NCBI RefSeq assembly: GCF_048544455.1
Contig: NC_133534.1
Location: 38,998,217-39,062,216 of the forward strand
Source: Silene latifolia
Taxonomy: Eukaryota > Streptophyta > Magnoliopsida > Caryophyllales > Caryophyllaceae
Reading direction: 5' to 3'
DNA: 64,000 nucleotides
Shown here: piece after piece, positions 34,483 through 46,660 of the stretch
Numbering within the stretch: position 1 is the first letter of the stretch
Layout of the letters: every line of letters starts with the position of its first letter
Position numbers and translations under genes: made by a program
The notes under the pieces: model-generated
Told to the model about the DNA's origin: nothing
Databases searched by the model: none
The model's input: only the letters and a program-made list of their open reading frames with translations

Positions 34483-35519
34483 TATAATTGGGTTAATTGA
34501 AACAGACCCAACGTGAACCGATAACCGATAGTAGTATTACTTTTTCCAATCAGAACCCGACTTGAACTGACCCGATCCGTTACTCGATATTGACTCAACC
34601 CAATGGATCACCTGATAATGAACTAACTTAATAATGATGTAAATTTGACAAAATAGACATTCATCTCAATTGTTTTCACTAAAAATTACAATTAATACAA
34701 CTACACATTGTTTAAACATAAAATTACCCATTAAAAACTAAATACCTAAGATAAAAATATATGTTGATAACCTGACTCGGTATTGACCCGCTAATGACCC
34801 GACCCGACTTGTCACCGCTGATGACCGACCCAAAGATGACCCGACATAAACTGTAACCGACCCGAATCCGATATGGCTCAACCCGCTTTTACTAAATCCG
34901 TAACCGACCCGAGTGACCTGATTTGCACCTTTACAGGTGGGGGGAACGGGATTCGAACCTAGGAATTATTATCGAGTATACCTTGTTCTTAGTCACTAGT
35001 CTAACTCCTAAGAGGTTGTTTAGTTGCCCTTGTAAAATCATGTGACAAATACGAATTCTCATGAATTATAAAAGCGGGGAAGCGGCAAATAAGCCCCAAA
35101 CGTTTGCCACTACGTGCAAGTTAGCCCATAACTTTCTATTAATGTAAATTAGCCTCATTAGTTATACCCGATGTGCAATTAAGCCTAACTGCCCAAATGG
35201 AGATATTTGGGTAAATTTCTCGCCGGGGAAAATTAACATAACACCGGAAAGATGACTAAGATGTATTAAGTTAAATAGTAATAACTAAAAAAGCACATGG
35301 AATTATCACTACCCAATGCTGCTCGTTACTTCCCCTTATTGCTTTTTCCAATCACATGGAATATAATTGGGTTAATTGAAACCGACCCAACGTAAACCGA
35401 TAACCGATAGCAGTATTACTTTTTCCAATCAGAACCCGACCTGAACTGACCCGACCCGTGACTCGATATTGACTCAACCCGATTGATCACCTGATAATGA
35501 ACTAACTTAATAATGATGT
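34483..35519 (+). repeat. Direct repeat pair of 158 bp (34483-34640 and 35362-35519)
   Basis: Both start TATAATTGGGTTAATTGAAA and end AACTTAATAATGATGT, with few differences. They contain degenerate ACCCGA motifs. The second copy lies inside the long-TIR element, abutting a truncated Helitron, so it looks like sequence copied from the nearby first unit, for example as filler during break repair. Confidence 0.85.
34641..35074. other. Low-complexity GACCCG-rich intergenic sequence
   Basis: Degenerate ACCCGACC-type microrepeats to about 34920, then unremarkable sequence up to the long inverted-repeat element. No gene seen. Confidence 0.55.
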
Positions 35520-35721
35520 CTTTGAGCGTATTGTTTATATTTGTCTGAACAATTAGTCGATCCATTTAAAAAAAAAATAGTCTTGAATACATAAAAGTTA
35601 GTTGGTTAATGCCTTATTTCTTTGACAATTTTGATTTATTTTCAAAACTATATATTGTATTTTAATTGTTATTTTGATTAATATACTAAAAACTTGTGGT
35701 TTTTTTTTTTAAAAAAAAAAA

Positions 35722-38700
35722 CTAGGTTTGTGACCCGTGAAATTCGCGGGTTTATTTGTTTTAGTTTTGATATTTTTATTGTATTGTTAATATTTCTTCG
35801 AACAATTAGTTGTTGATCCATTTAAAAATATACAGTCTTGAAATACATAGAACTTAGTTAGTTAATACCTTATTTCTTTAACAACTTTGTTTTATTTTTG
35901 TAAATCGAATCCTGCAAGTGACAATGTGGTACCTACTAATTTTGAGAAACTTGCCAATGGAGTAATGACAAAGACGGCTCATTATATATACGTGTGTTTT
36001 ACTCCGCAATATAATAAAGTGAGTTTTTTAAATATTAAAAGTTGAAACCATCCGTATATAATAAATTCTGTATGGAAAAATCTTCAATAACGACTTATAA
36101 GGTTGTAAACTCAATATCTCAGTATAGTCATCTCCCACAAATACTATCCTACAACCAGTTGTATAATAGCATTGTACAACCACCTCAAAGTTGTTGAGCT
36201 CTTACACAAAGTTGTTGAGCTATTTTACAAGTTATTGAGCTATTTTACGAAGTTATTGAGTTTAATAATTATTTGTTAAAATCAATAACTTTTTACCATA
36301 GCTCGTTAATTTTGGTAATAAAGCTCGACAACTTTGTAACAACGGTCAACTACATTGAATAAGTTGTATATACAACTAGTTGTATAATACATTAACTGTC
36401 TCATCTCCAAATTATTTTCAGACCTCTCCATCAACCCTCCCATAGAAATATCTTTGAAGTCTTATCACCACGTGCATGCTTCAAATATTATTTACATCCG
36501 AAAAATATTTATTATATCGATAGAAAAATATTAGATACGATTCAACGATATGGTCGATATCTACTCCATGTATTACGAATTAAATTTTCATTTCAATAGC
36601 TCAATAATCTAAAAACTATATTCCCTAAATCCGAATTCCAAATGGTTCATAAAATATTTTAAGTTCCTTATTACTATTTCAAGAATTTGATCCATCTCTT
36701 GTTATACTTATGTCCACGATCCTATATAAAAATAAAAATAGTATTAAAGACTATACAATAATCTATTCCGGTTTTGAAAAAAAAAAACACATTAACTTAA
36801 AAATATACGGATTAGAATTTAGAAACCATACTATTTAATATTTATCTGAAGGTTCACTTTTTATTCCTTTTAGTACGCTTCCTTTTAGTACATGCCTTGA
36901 TATTAGTTCATATGAAATGAAAAAGAAAAATATATGTTAGAGATGAGTATACTCATGAATACAAAAATAGAAATTCAAATAGGTTGATCGGTAAAGCATA
37001 ATTACACAACAATATACGCTTAATAACAAATTTAAAGAAATATTATAAGATCTCCATTTTGAGATCAACGATCATCTTATAATGGTTAAAAAAGCATAAA
37101 CCACTTAAAAAAGTAAAGTAAATTTTATAGAAAAACAATCAAAAAGTGGGAGTTGGAAAAAATTTAAATTGGAAGAGGAAATGACATAATTAAAATGATT
37201 ATTAGTCATGATGGTTCAAAAAAGTAAATTGTGAAATTTTAAAGATTTTTCATTCAATTATTTGTACTTATTTATTTACCATTAATTATGAGAGTAGGTT
37301 TTTTTTTTTAGGAAATTATGAGTGTAAGTTTTATCTATTATTCCTGTTTTGACAAAAAAAAACACATAAACTTAAAAACATACGAAGTAGAGTTTAGAAA
37401 TCATACTATTAATATTTACCCGAAGGTTCACTTTCGCTTCCTTTTATTACATGCCTTGATAATACATATAAAATGAAAAAGAAAAATATATGTTAGAGAT
37501 GATTATACTCGTGAATACAAAAATAAAAATTACACCACAATATACGTTTAATAACAAATTATAAGAAATATTATAAGACTTCTATTTTGAGATCAACAAT
37601 CATCCATTACTTATCAGTTTCTACCTTACGTTTTTTTACCTTTAATTTTACCTCAGTTTCGTGCCTTTTGTATTTCTTCCCTCTTCAGATTACTCACGTG
37701 ATTGTTTGCCTTATCTGCCTTCACATAGGTTTCATGGTGCTTTAAAGTTATATAAAAAATACATTGACCAAAAGATAAAACATCAACCTGGTAAAACTTG
37801 ACAAACGAATCAAAACATTGTCACATGTAAGTCACTTAAATTAAACCAACTGGAAAACATGAATTCAAATATAAAGCAAACGATTCATAAAACCAACAAC
37901 ATAATAAATTAAAATATACTTTATTGGACACAACAACAACAACAACAACAATACTCAACAATAATACTCGACAATAATACTCGGCAATAATACTCAATAT
38001 AATCAAATAAATAAATTAAACCATAAAACACGATTCACAACTTAGAAACTCATGACAAATGGGCATATTTTAAATAAATAAATTGAATAGAAATTATTAT
38101 AGGTATTATAGGTTTTATAGTCACTACACAACCATAAATTCCTATATTTTAATTTATTTGGTGGTATTATTAAATTAGATAATTAATTGCCGAGGACCTC
38201 AAGAGATGAATTAAATAAGACAAAATGTTAATGAAAATTATGGGTGTTGAGTAATATAAGGAGTTTTAATAAAATTATTAACATATTATATTACAAAACT
38301 AATTAAATAGGAAAAACTTTTAATTAATTTGGTGGGTGTTAAGTATTATGAAAAGTTTTAATCAATTTATTACCATGTCTAATTTAAAAAAAAGGAAAAC
38401 GTTAATAATGGTGGGTGTTCAGTAATATGAAGAGGTTTGATTAATTTATTAACAGGTTTTATTTAAAAAATTTAAAAACAATAAATTACGGAGTAAATAG
38501 GAAAATATTAATAATGGTGAGTGTTTAGTAATATAAAGAGGTTTAATTAATTCCTTAACATGTTTTATTACAAAAATTTCAACTAAAAATTCAATTTTAA
38601 TTATAAATTATGAAATTTATTAACACGTTTTATTACAAAAATTTCAATTAAAATGTCAATATTAATTATAAATTATGAAATTTGATGTAAATTTGTAAGG

Positions 38701-38781
38701 GTTATATAAATTTTGGAAGACAATATATTTAATATATAAAATTAATTTAAGAATAATGATAATATCCTTTAATATTATAGA
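35722..38781 (-). mobile_element. Inner Helitron, 3.06 kb, non-autonomous
   Basis: On the minus strand the 5' end is TCTATAATATTAAAGG (38781). The 3' end has a hairpin (ACCCGCGAATTTCACGGGT) followed by CACAAACCTAG (35722). Flanks are A and T, as expected for Helitron insertion. No Rep/helicase frame is present. The interior contains a large direct duplication (36770-37110 and 37350-37610) that shares AAAAATATATGTTAGAGATG and GAAGGTTCACTTT. Confidence 0.75.
36770..37610 (-). repeat. Direct duplication inside the inner Helitron
   Basis: About 300 bp near 36770-37080 recur near 37350-37610 with moderate divergence and small deletions. Shared words include GAAGGTTCACTTT, ACATGCCTTGATA and AATATATGTTAGAGATGA. 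Confidence 0.8.
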
Positions 38782-39689
38782 TATAAGTGAATTAAATTAA
38801 TTTTTAGATAAATGATTTAAATTAATGTCATGTACTAGTAAATTGATAATTCATGTCACATTAATTCGTCATGTCACGTTAAAAATATGCAACATCATAT
38901 TTAAATATATCACGTCACATTAAATTTTAATCTAGGTGCCTTTTTGGATCCTACATGGCTTTGTCTAGGTGACGTTTATTTGTCATTTTAGGGTAGCATT
39001 TTAATTATATTTTATAGAAGTTACCTTTCAATGAGTCCAGTAATTCATGACACCATGTAAAAAAAATTAAATGCTTAAGGTTGCTTTTTGATTAGATTGT
39101 ATATATTTTGTACTAAATTTTCTATGTAAAAGTTTGAACGTCGTTTTGTTTTTCGGCAAATAAAGTTAGTAAGTAAAGTCGAAAGGGCAAATTAATACAT
39201 AATGTTAAAATATTTCTCTATTTTTTCCCTTCTTTTTTTGAGAATAATAAGTCTCACAATGTAAGTAGCTTAAAACATATAGAATTATAAGGTTTTTTAT
39301 CTTCTCAATATTTTAATTGTCATAAATCATATAGTAGCATATTTATGAACTTTAATAAATACTAGTCTTACTATATCATCTATACCAATTTGTCAAAAAT
39401 TCTAAATTTTATATTTTTGCATAAATGATAAAATGAGTTAAATAATAGCCTACTACAAATCTCATTGCAATCTCTTATGTGTTATAAGACATATGCATTA
39501 GATAATATGACATGTACGCATAAATATTAAATAATAATTTACATTTAGCCATTATCTCTGTCAATAGATTTTTTTTGTCCAACTTGTTAATAAGATTGAA
39601 ATCCTCGCAACTCCAGTTTCATTCTATGAGAGCTATTTTTCAAAGGAAAAATGATGAATAAAAAAGAAACACATACCCAAATAAAACAT

Positions 39690-41199
39690 TGATAGGCTAT
39701 CGCACACCTATACAAAGATAATTACCCTAGACACAAATTAATGTAGTAATAGGGGTCAAACAAAAGGAGACGGGAATTGCGTTATGAAATGCAATGGAAA
39801 GATTTCTATCAAGGTCGATTACGTTTGGTTTGGTTTGTTGGCTGGTTTGATGATTAGCAAAAATAAAGATGTTACCTATATGATAAAAGGAGTCTAGGGG
39901 AGTCGGGTCACACATGCAAATGTAAATATATGTTCATGCTAAACGCGGTAATAGTAACATTGTCAATTGTTTAGGCTTAAAGACACCCACCTCACGATAT
40001 TAGTGTCAATCATAGATCGGGTCATAGAGAAACTCTCGTTTATGACTAGGTCGTCCTACTACACATGCTTAGTCTAATCCGATTCCGTGCCTCTCGACTT
40101 ATAGAACGAATTAACAAACTTAATCTATGATTACGGTCAATAGCCAAAGATTAAACGTTGTGGCGCAAACATGTGATAGAAACAATTAGACAATATTATA
40201 TCAACCTAGCTAATTTATCATTTTACATATTTGATTTTCCATGGCTTCCCTAGCCCCTAGACTAAGGGAATTTAGCTACTCATATTAAATTATAAACTAT
40301 AAACTATGTTGTATGAAATGCTAAGCATGATTGTAGAAATGATATAAACTAAATGATAAAACATAAAATATAAGATTAAATTATGTGATATAATTGAAAT
40401 GCTAGTGACGAAACTATGAAAACGTAAATGGAAATGGAAATTAAATAAACAAGAATTAGAATTACCGAAATAAGGAATTAGAACTTGAATTGCAAAGAAG
40501 AATGAAGGAGAACCAAATGCTTGAATAAATTAGAACCAAATGTTTAGTATCAACTAAAAGCTTAACAATGTTAAAACTAAAATGAAAACTTTAGAAAATT
40601 TTGTGTGCTAAAGCTAAGGAAGAACAGAATTATGCAAGAAAAGTATGTGTAAGAGATGTCCCCCAATGACGGATTAAGGCCTCTATTTATAATAAAATAG
40701 GGGTATAACGTAAAATCCAAAGGAGGCAACCCCAGCCCCGATCGGGGGCGTGGGTTTACGGATATATTAGCTTCAATTCTTGATTAAATGCTCGAGGGAT
40801 CCAATGTTCATGTTAAATGTCCCTTAATTCTCCGGTTAATGCCTTGATTAAATGCCTTTGTGGGATTCAATTTTGGCATCCAATGATCTTGATTAATATT
40901 TGGAGCTTTATTTAGCAAATCCATAACCCAACTTGTTTTCTTGATGGCTCGGGATTAATTTCTTCCCAAAATGCCCTTGTATAATTATCACTTGCTTCCA
41001 CTTAGCTTAGTGATCCTTTGGTGCTTGCTAATGTGATATGAAAAAGCCTCTAAATGCTTAGATTCCTACAAAATATAACAAATACAAACAATACACCTAG
41101 AACACAAGATTAGCTCTCAAATATACTAATTAAAGTATGATATGCAATCAAAACGGAGCTAAAATGAGGGGTAAAAGCATATATAAAATGAACACATCA
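39690..41199 (-). mobile_element. Solo LTR of a Ty3/gypsy-like element, 1510 bp
   Basis: Starts TGATAGGC and ends CACATCA (TGAT...ATCA ends). AACAT flanks both sides (39685-39689 and 41200-41204), a perfect 5-bp target duplication. A TATA-like box (TATAAATAGAGG on the minus strand, near 40690) sets the orientation. There is no internal region, primer site or second LTR, so it is a solo LTR left by recombination. Age cannot be taken from a single LTR. Confidence 0.88.
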
Positions 41200-42814
41200 A
41201 ACATACATTTGAAAGTTTCTGAAATACTAAATTTTATTTATGAACCTAAAAATAATTAGTCATTCACATTCATGTAGTCAATTTTGCAGTTCGTTTATAA
41301 CATAGTATTGAGTGGAATGGAGGGAATATTTGTTTAAGCAATTCTAGTATTTCTCTTCTTCAAATAGTCTTCTTTCTCCAATAAACTATCCCTAAAAAAA
41401 ATCCACTGAGGGATTAATAAAAAACAAATTGGTGGAATTTGATTTATGTAATATAACCTTATCGTTATTAATTTAAGTTTTCCTTTAAATAATGTAAGAA
41501 ATAGGGTATTGAATCATAAAGATGTAAGTATATTTACCTATGAATAGCACAACTCCACAAATCTTGATAGTCCCTAAATGAGAACAAAACAACATATATG
41601 TGAAGGTTAAAAATGTGAAGATTACTTCATAATCAATGGAACTTAAAAATAAATAAATAAATTATTAATTTAAAACCTTAGTGCACTTGCCTTGATGTTG
41701 ATAAAATGATAAGAAAGATTATTGACACATATATATAATTCTTTTGGCGATGGGCGTAAAAAAATATTCGCTTGAATTTCGGCTCACAAATGTTACCTTC
41801 CATCAAACATTTATAGCCAAATGAGGATGTGTTTTATGACTTTTGGGTTTTTTTTATTATTACCAAATTTAATATATACATAAATATGTATAAATGTTTT
41901 ATGACTTTTGAGCATTCATTTTCATTGTTAGCAAATTTAATATAGACATAAATATAGAATAATGAGAAATGAAATATAAAAAGGTTACTTTATTTTTTTT
42001 CTTTATTTTGTTTACAAAATCCACATTACATGAGAATTGTTCAGGGAGTTATCTTACGAACTAAAAATTGGTAGATATTTTGTCTTCCCTTTTATTTATA
42101 AATCATATTTATAGATTTGCATACGTATTCAATTTAATGAAATTGAGCAAGTTTATTGCAATAATATTTAAGGAGTTGCACATATAAATAATTTAAAATT
42201 AGAGTGATGTAAATTTTTATTTTTCGTTTAACCAATTGTAGTTTTAAAAATTAAAATGTCAATGTTTAATGTTAAGTATGTTATTATTTGCCCTTAATAT
42301 TTACAAATTCTTTATTATTTTATAAACGGCGTAAAATTAGAATTATGTGATATTTATTTGTTACTTAAAATATTTTAAAAATAAACGTAGAAATTTAAAT
42401 TTTATTTTTAATTGTTTTTTAATTTATCTAGAAAATAAAAAGGCCAAAATTTAATGTTTGTTATGCATATTTATTTTTTATGTAAATATTTTTTTTTAAT
42501 TTGTGTATCGTTTTAAATGGATCATTATACGAACATGAATTGCCCTAAACACGTCATATTACATAGAGGATTGGTGACGTGGAATTTTGGTAATGTAAGG
42601 TGGTATTTAGTAATGCGATGTGGTATTGTCTACGCGACTTTTAAGGTTTATCCTTTTAATAATATTTATAGATAATAATAACTAAAAAAACACATGGAAT
42701 TATCACTACCCAATGCTCCTCGTTACTTCCCCTTATCTCTCCCTCCCTCATATTTAGACCTCCTTCCTCACGCCTATCTATTTTCTCCAATATTTTACAA
42801 TCCTTATACCATAC

Positions 42815-42840
42815 ACCCAGGTGTATGGTATTCATACTCC
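42815..42840. repeat. 26-bp palindrome
   Basis: ATACCATACACC and its inverse around a central CA-type spacer (ACACCCAGGTGT). It is a short perfect hairpin between the outer Helitron end and the Stowaway element. Confidence 0.7.
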
Positions 42841-42876
42841 TACTTTAATTTAGTTTTTTAAAACCCTTAAAACTTA

Positions 42877-43093
42877 CTCCCTCCTATTCTCTAACATCTT
42901 CCACATTTCCTAAAACAACAAATTCACTAAAATCTTCCACTTTTCTTATTTGTCTATAATTTGTGGTTCTTATAACTTGTGACCCCACCTTTTCTTCTTT
43001 ACTTTCATTTTCCTCCATTTTCCTCCAAATATTTCACTCCTCTTAAAAACACCCCAAAAAGCAATGTGGAAGAAGATAAAGAATAGGAGGGAG
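42877..43093. mobile_element. Stowaway MITE, 217 bp, TA target duplication
   Basis: Ends CTCCCTCCTATTCTCTAACA and, inverted, CTCCCTCCTATTCTTTATCT, with TA outside (42875-42876 and 43094-43095). The inversion continues into CTTCCACATT. Non-coding. Confidence 0.9.
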
Positions 43094-43204
43094 TAGATTA
43101 GAAAAATTAGAAAAATATAAAAATTATACCATTATTCGTGATTTTGATTCCTCTATAATTTGAGATCACATTTGATATATTTTGGTGTTTATTTTAATTT
43201 TACT

Positions 43205-43480
43205 CGCATATTCACATCATATAATTGGCATGTTCATAACAATGGGATATTCACATTACATAGTTGACATATTCACCCAGTATGATAAACATATTCACAA
43301 ATACATATTTATAGCAATGACAAATATATTCATAGAGGTTATCATAAATATTAATCTAACATAATATAACATATATTCACAAAGTATAACTACATATTCA
43401 TAAAATATAATTACATATTCACCGCATATAGATTACATATACGCAAAACATAAACCTCATATTCAAAATATATAACATGT
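43205..43480 (+). repeat. Degenerate ~21-bp array (ACATATTCAC-type)
   Basis: ACATATTCAC/ACATATTCAT recurs at roughly 21-24-bp spacing across this AT-rich stretch, with strong decay. It lies within the long-TIR structure. The ORF at 43182-43364 is a product of the repeat. Confidence 0.65.
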
Positions 43481-43711
43481 GAATATATCACTTATTTATA
43501 TTTTGTGAATGTCAATATCTTCAATTGCGGACTCGTTCAAATCAACGGAATAATAATCATGGACGTTTTGCTCCATAAACTTTAGCAAAGCGAACAATGC
43601 AAAATAATTTGGCCAAAAAACATGAAATTTACGTAATTGAATAGTAATAGATCCGTGATAGAGTTTTTGTATAATACGTAACATAAGTATTAAGCAGTGT
43701 AAATGAATTGT

Positions 43712-43899
43712 TTTTTTTTTTTTTTTGGTTTAAACCATCCGGTAATCCGAACCACATTGGGCCGACTAATCCGGATTTTGGGGCGTGTCCAAGGATTACG
43801 GTATTTAAACCCCTCCCAATCGCAGTTGTGGGGGATCGATCCGCAGACCTCCCTACCAAGCGCAGCCTCATGCTACCACTGCGCCAACCAACGATTGGT
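43712..43899 (-). mobile_element. tRNA-derived SINE with 16-bp target duplication
   Basis: On the minus strand a pol III box A (TGGCGCAGTGGTAGC) and box B (GGATCGATCCC) precede a 3' poly-A tail. AGTGTAAATGAATTGT flanks both sides (43696-43711 and 43900-43915). The length of 188 bp is typical of plant SINEs. It was mobilised by LINE machinery, none of which is in the window. Confidence 0.93.
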
Positions 43900-44076
43900 A
43901 GTGTAAATGAATTGTAACATAGTGGGTGGTTATTTTTATAATTTTTTATTCTCTTTATTTTTTATTTTATTTTTCTCAATTACTCCATAAGAGTATCATG
44001 CTTCCTACTCCTGAGATTGGGAGCATGATATAATTTACTAATATTTTATCTCATGTTTGTTTGATATAGTCTACAA

Positions 44077-44679
44077 CTAGTTTAGACCCCGTGCAATAAA
44101 TGCACGATATTTAGAGTTTTTTTTAAATAAATTACCCATATGATATTAGTATCTCATTAATTGTTCATTTTTTCGTCATAATATTTTGCTTTGAGAAAAA
44201 GAAAAAAGGTTGTAACTGACAATTAATCAGAAAATTGAGTAATGTGCAAAGATGTATTATTAAAAAAAGTAAAAAAAAAAATAAAAAAAAATTATACCAC
44301 AAAGCTAATGATTTCAATTTTTAAATTCTCTTAATAATTTTTTTGTCACGAAAGTAATAATAGTGATTTACAGTTTTTTTTATACGTATTATGGGTCAAG
44401 TCATTCTCAAATAATAGCATAAATAAAAGATTTAATAATTTATAGTTTTATAAATAATATTTTTTTTAATTAAGATATTATAGTTCAGATTTTAGTGAAA
44501 ATAATATAATTTGATGAAAATCTTAATTTTAATGAAAAGATAATAATTTAATGAAATAAAATATAATTATTAATTTCTTTATTTAATGAATATACTTAAT
44601 TGTAGTTAGCTTCCTTAGCTTATTTAAGAAGATGCTTTTTGTAGAGAAAAATTAAGAGATCACTTATTCTTTTAGTAGA
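44077..44679 (-). mobile_element. Small non-autonomous Helitron, 603 bp
   Basis: The minus-strand 5' end is TCTACTAAAAGAATAAG (44679). The 3' end has a hairpin GTGCATTTATTGCAC followed by GGGGTCTAAACTAG (44077). A and T flank the ends. Very AT-rich, with no coding capacity. Confidence 0.78.
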
Positions 44680-44852
44680 TAGGGATGTTAATTCCCACAT
44701 ATAGTTCACCATTTTGTAATTGAAAGTTGACCTAAGTACCACCAAAACTGAAAAAAATGAAATTTGGGGAAAATTTAATTTATACACACTCCAACTATAT
44801 ACTGCCATTTTTATGCGATCTCAGCTCGAAAATTAAACGAAGGTTCGCAACA

Positions 44853-44960
44853 ATGGCGACGATGTTCGACGAATTTGGACGTCCATTCATTGTATTACGT
44901 GAACAAGAATTGAAGAGTTGAGTTCGCGGAACCGAAGCTCAACAACAATTGAAATTAAAA
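44853..44960 (+). pseudogene. CCT5: Captured first-exon fragment of chaperonin CCT subunit epsilon
   Basis: From ATG at 44853 the reading MATMFDEFGRPFIVLREQE matches the conserved N-terminus of CCT5/TCP-1 epsilon (FDEFGRPFI-LREQ). An in-frame TGA at 44919-44921 follows LKS, after which the same frame reads VRGTEAQQQL, again like CCT5. No further CCT exons follow. It sits between a Helitron and the right inverted end of the 10.2-kb structure, so it is probably a host gene fragment taken up by that element rather than a gene. CCT5 itself is a subunit of the cytosolic chaperonin for actin and tubulin. Confidence 0.75.
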
Positions 44961-45321
44961 AACGGTTCTGGGATGAATATAGTAATGAAGAAGATAAACA
45001 AGCATGAGATAAGAAATAAGAATGGATGAAAAACCTAAATTTTTGTTTTGAAGAATAAAATCATGTTTTTTTCTTTTTATTATTTAATGTATTCATCTAT
45101 TCTAGTCATTTTTTCGGTGCCATGTTTATTTTTTCCGGCGAGAAATTTACCCAGATATCTCCATTTGGGCTTAATTGCACATCGGGTACAACTAATGAGA
45201 CTAATTTGTATGTAGTGACAAACGTTTGGGGTTTATTTGCCACTTCCCCGATTCTCAAAGTGATAGTTGTTTGGTTGGTGAAAATTCCATGGAATTGACT
45301 ACATACAAAAATGTAGGAAGT

Positions 45322-45515
45322 GCCCGCAAGGGTGAAGTATAATCGTTAAAATCTTGTAGAGTATTCTTGGACTGAATCCATGCCTTATAGACTTCGAGCA
45401 TGTCACCCTTGTGATTTACCTGGTACACATGGTTTGCAGGCTATTACATATACCTGAGGGTTTACCTAGTGCGCCCAAAAGTAGCGGCTGCAATTTCTCC
45501 CATCTACCAAAAAAA
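45322..45515 (+). mobile_element. Au-like SINE with 12-bp target duplication
   Basis: 194 bp ending in poly-A, flanked by AATGTAGGAAGT on both sides (45310-45321 and 45516-45527). The 3' half reads GGGTTTACCTAGTGCGCCC and AGTAGCGGCTGC, resembling the 3' part of the plant Au SINE family. The 5' pol III part is diverged. Confidence 0.85.
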
Positions 45516-45730
45516 AATGTAGGAAGTTCCTTACCAACAACCCCTTAACTTCCCATGAAATGAGTTCCACATAGATGATCAAGTAAGTTCTAAAAATTTT
45601 CATGAATTAAGAAAGGGAGTTTATTTCTCATTATTTTCTTCACCTGAATTTGCACTTTTCGGCTTCGTGTATCAACTGAATGATAGTTTATTTTAGTTTA
45701 AATTGAATCAATCAATCAATTATCAATCAA

Positions 45731-45826
45731 TATATATATATATATGTATATATATATATGTATATATATATATATGTATATATATATATGTATATATATA
45801 TATATGTATATATATATATGTATATA
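45731..45826. repeat. (TA)n microsatellite with regular TG variants
   Basis: TA runs interrupted by TG at regular spacing, giving a higher period. It abuts the left end of element A. Confidence 0.95.
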
Positions 45827-46660
45827 GATTTGAGATCCTGTGAGAACCACTAGTATAATGAGAACCATGAGAACCACTTAACAGCCTTTAGATCAAACTT
45901 ATAATTGACGGTGTGATGAACATAAACAAACTTTCTAATTTTGTTACCTACGCAGTACGCACCCCCAACCTCTCATAACTCCTTCATTTTACCAAATTGA
46001 CTTTCTCTCTCTTCGACTATCACATCATTCGACATCATTCTAGCTCCTTCTTTCTCTACGTTCGATCGTCACAAATATTCCGATCAAATTCTTCGACGAT
46101 CATAATCGGATCCTGGTAATTCGACGAGGTAAACTTTCGACATTGATGATTAATTTCTACGAAATTAGGGTTTATGTCTTTTTTCTCTTAGTAATTCTTT
46201 TATTTATCGATTAAATTAGATGAATTTAGCGCTTGATCAATGTGTTAAATGATGATTTATGTTTGTGAAATTAGGGATTTCGTGAATTATATTAGGAATA
46301 CTGAGAAATTAGAATTGGGGAAGCTGAGAAATTACATAAATTAGTTGAAATCATGAAATTAGTGACTTTGCAAGAGAAGATGATAAAGATTAATTTGATG
46401 ATAAAGATTAATCTGATGATTAGATTCCTAGTTTAGGTGAAATGTTATTATAAACACAGATACGGAATCTTGATTGAAGATTTTAGATGTGGGTATGGCA
46501 TATGTGAGAGAGGTAAATATTTGAGAACTAACTAGTATGGGACTATGGGTTCATCCGTTCATGGCAAGGTAAATGCACATGGCTCTGTACATCTATCATG
46601 AGTTCAGGAATGCATTTCGTCGGCTGAGACCCTTCTTTGTTCTCTTTATGACTGGGATTG

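Larger units (their letters stand above)
35520..42672 (-). mobile_element. Outer Helitron, 3' end truncated, with nested insertions
   Basis: The minus-strand 5' end at 42672 reads TCTATAAATATTATTAAAAG after A, as in plant Helitrons. At the other end, 35527-35690 resembles the 3' subterminal part of the inner Helitron (35775-35895; shared GAACAATTAGT and ATCCATTTAAAAA), but the terminal hairpin and CTRR are missing at 35520. The inner Helitron (35722-38781) and a solo LTR (39690-41199) interrupt it. AT-rich, no Rep/helicase seen, so non-autonomous. Confidence 0.5.
35279..42737 (+). repeat. 62-bp direct repeat flanking a 7.3-kb block (35279-35340 and 42676-42737)
   Basis: TAATAACTAAAAAARCACAT... 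to CCCCTTAT is present at both sites with about two mismatches. The block between them is the outer Helitron plus its nested insertions and the 158-bp filler-like copy. The duplication is far longer than any target duplication. Confidence 0.8.
35075..45250. mobile_element. 10.2-kb long-terminal-inverted-repeat structure (MULE-like), heavily nested
   Basis: The left end (CGGGGAAGCGGCAAATAAGC, 35075) and the inverted right end (CGGGGAAGTGGCAAATAAAC, 45250) match imperfectly over about 150-200 bp. Shared blocks include CCCAAACGTTTG, CCCGATGTGCAATTAAGCC and GGGTAAATTTCTCGCCGG. Outside, ATTCTCA occurs next to the right end and near the left end, giving at best an imperfect 9-bp duplication. The interior has no transposase. 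It carries two or more Helitrons, a solo LTR, a Stowaway, a SINE and a captured CCT-epsilon exon. Long TIRs plus a gene fragment suggest a Pack-MULE; two independent copies in inverted orientation are an alternative. Confidence 0.6.

Noticed and set aside
43182-43364. 60-codon ORF near 43.2 kb
   Set aside because: Falls in the degenerate ~21-bp AT-rich array and has no similarity.
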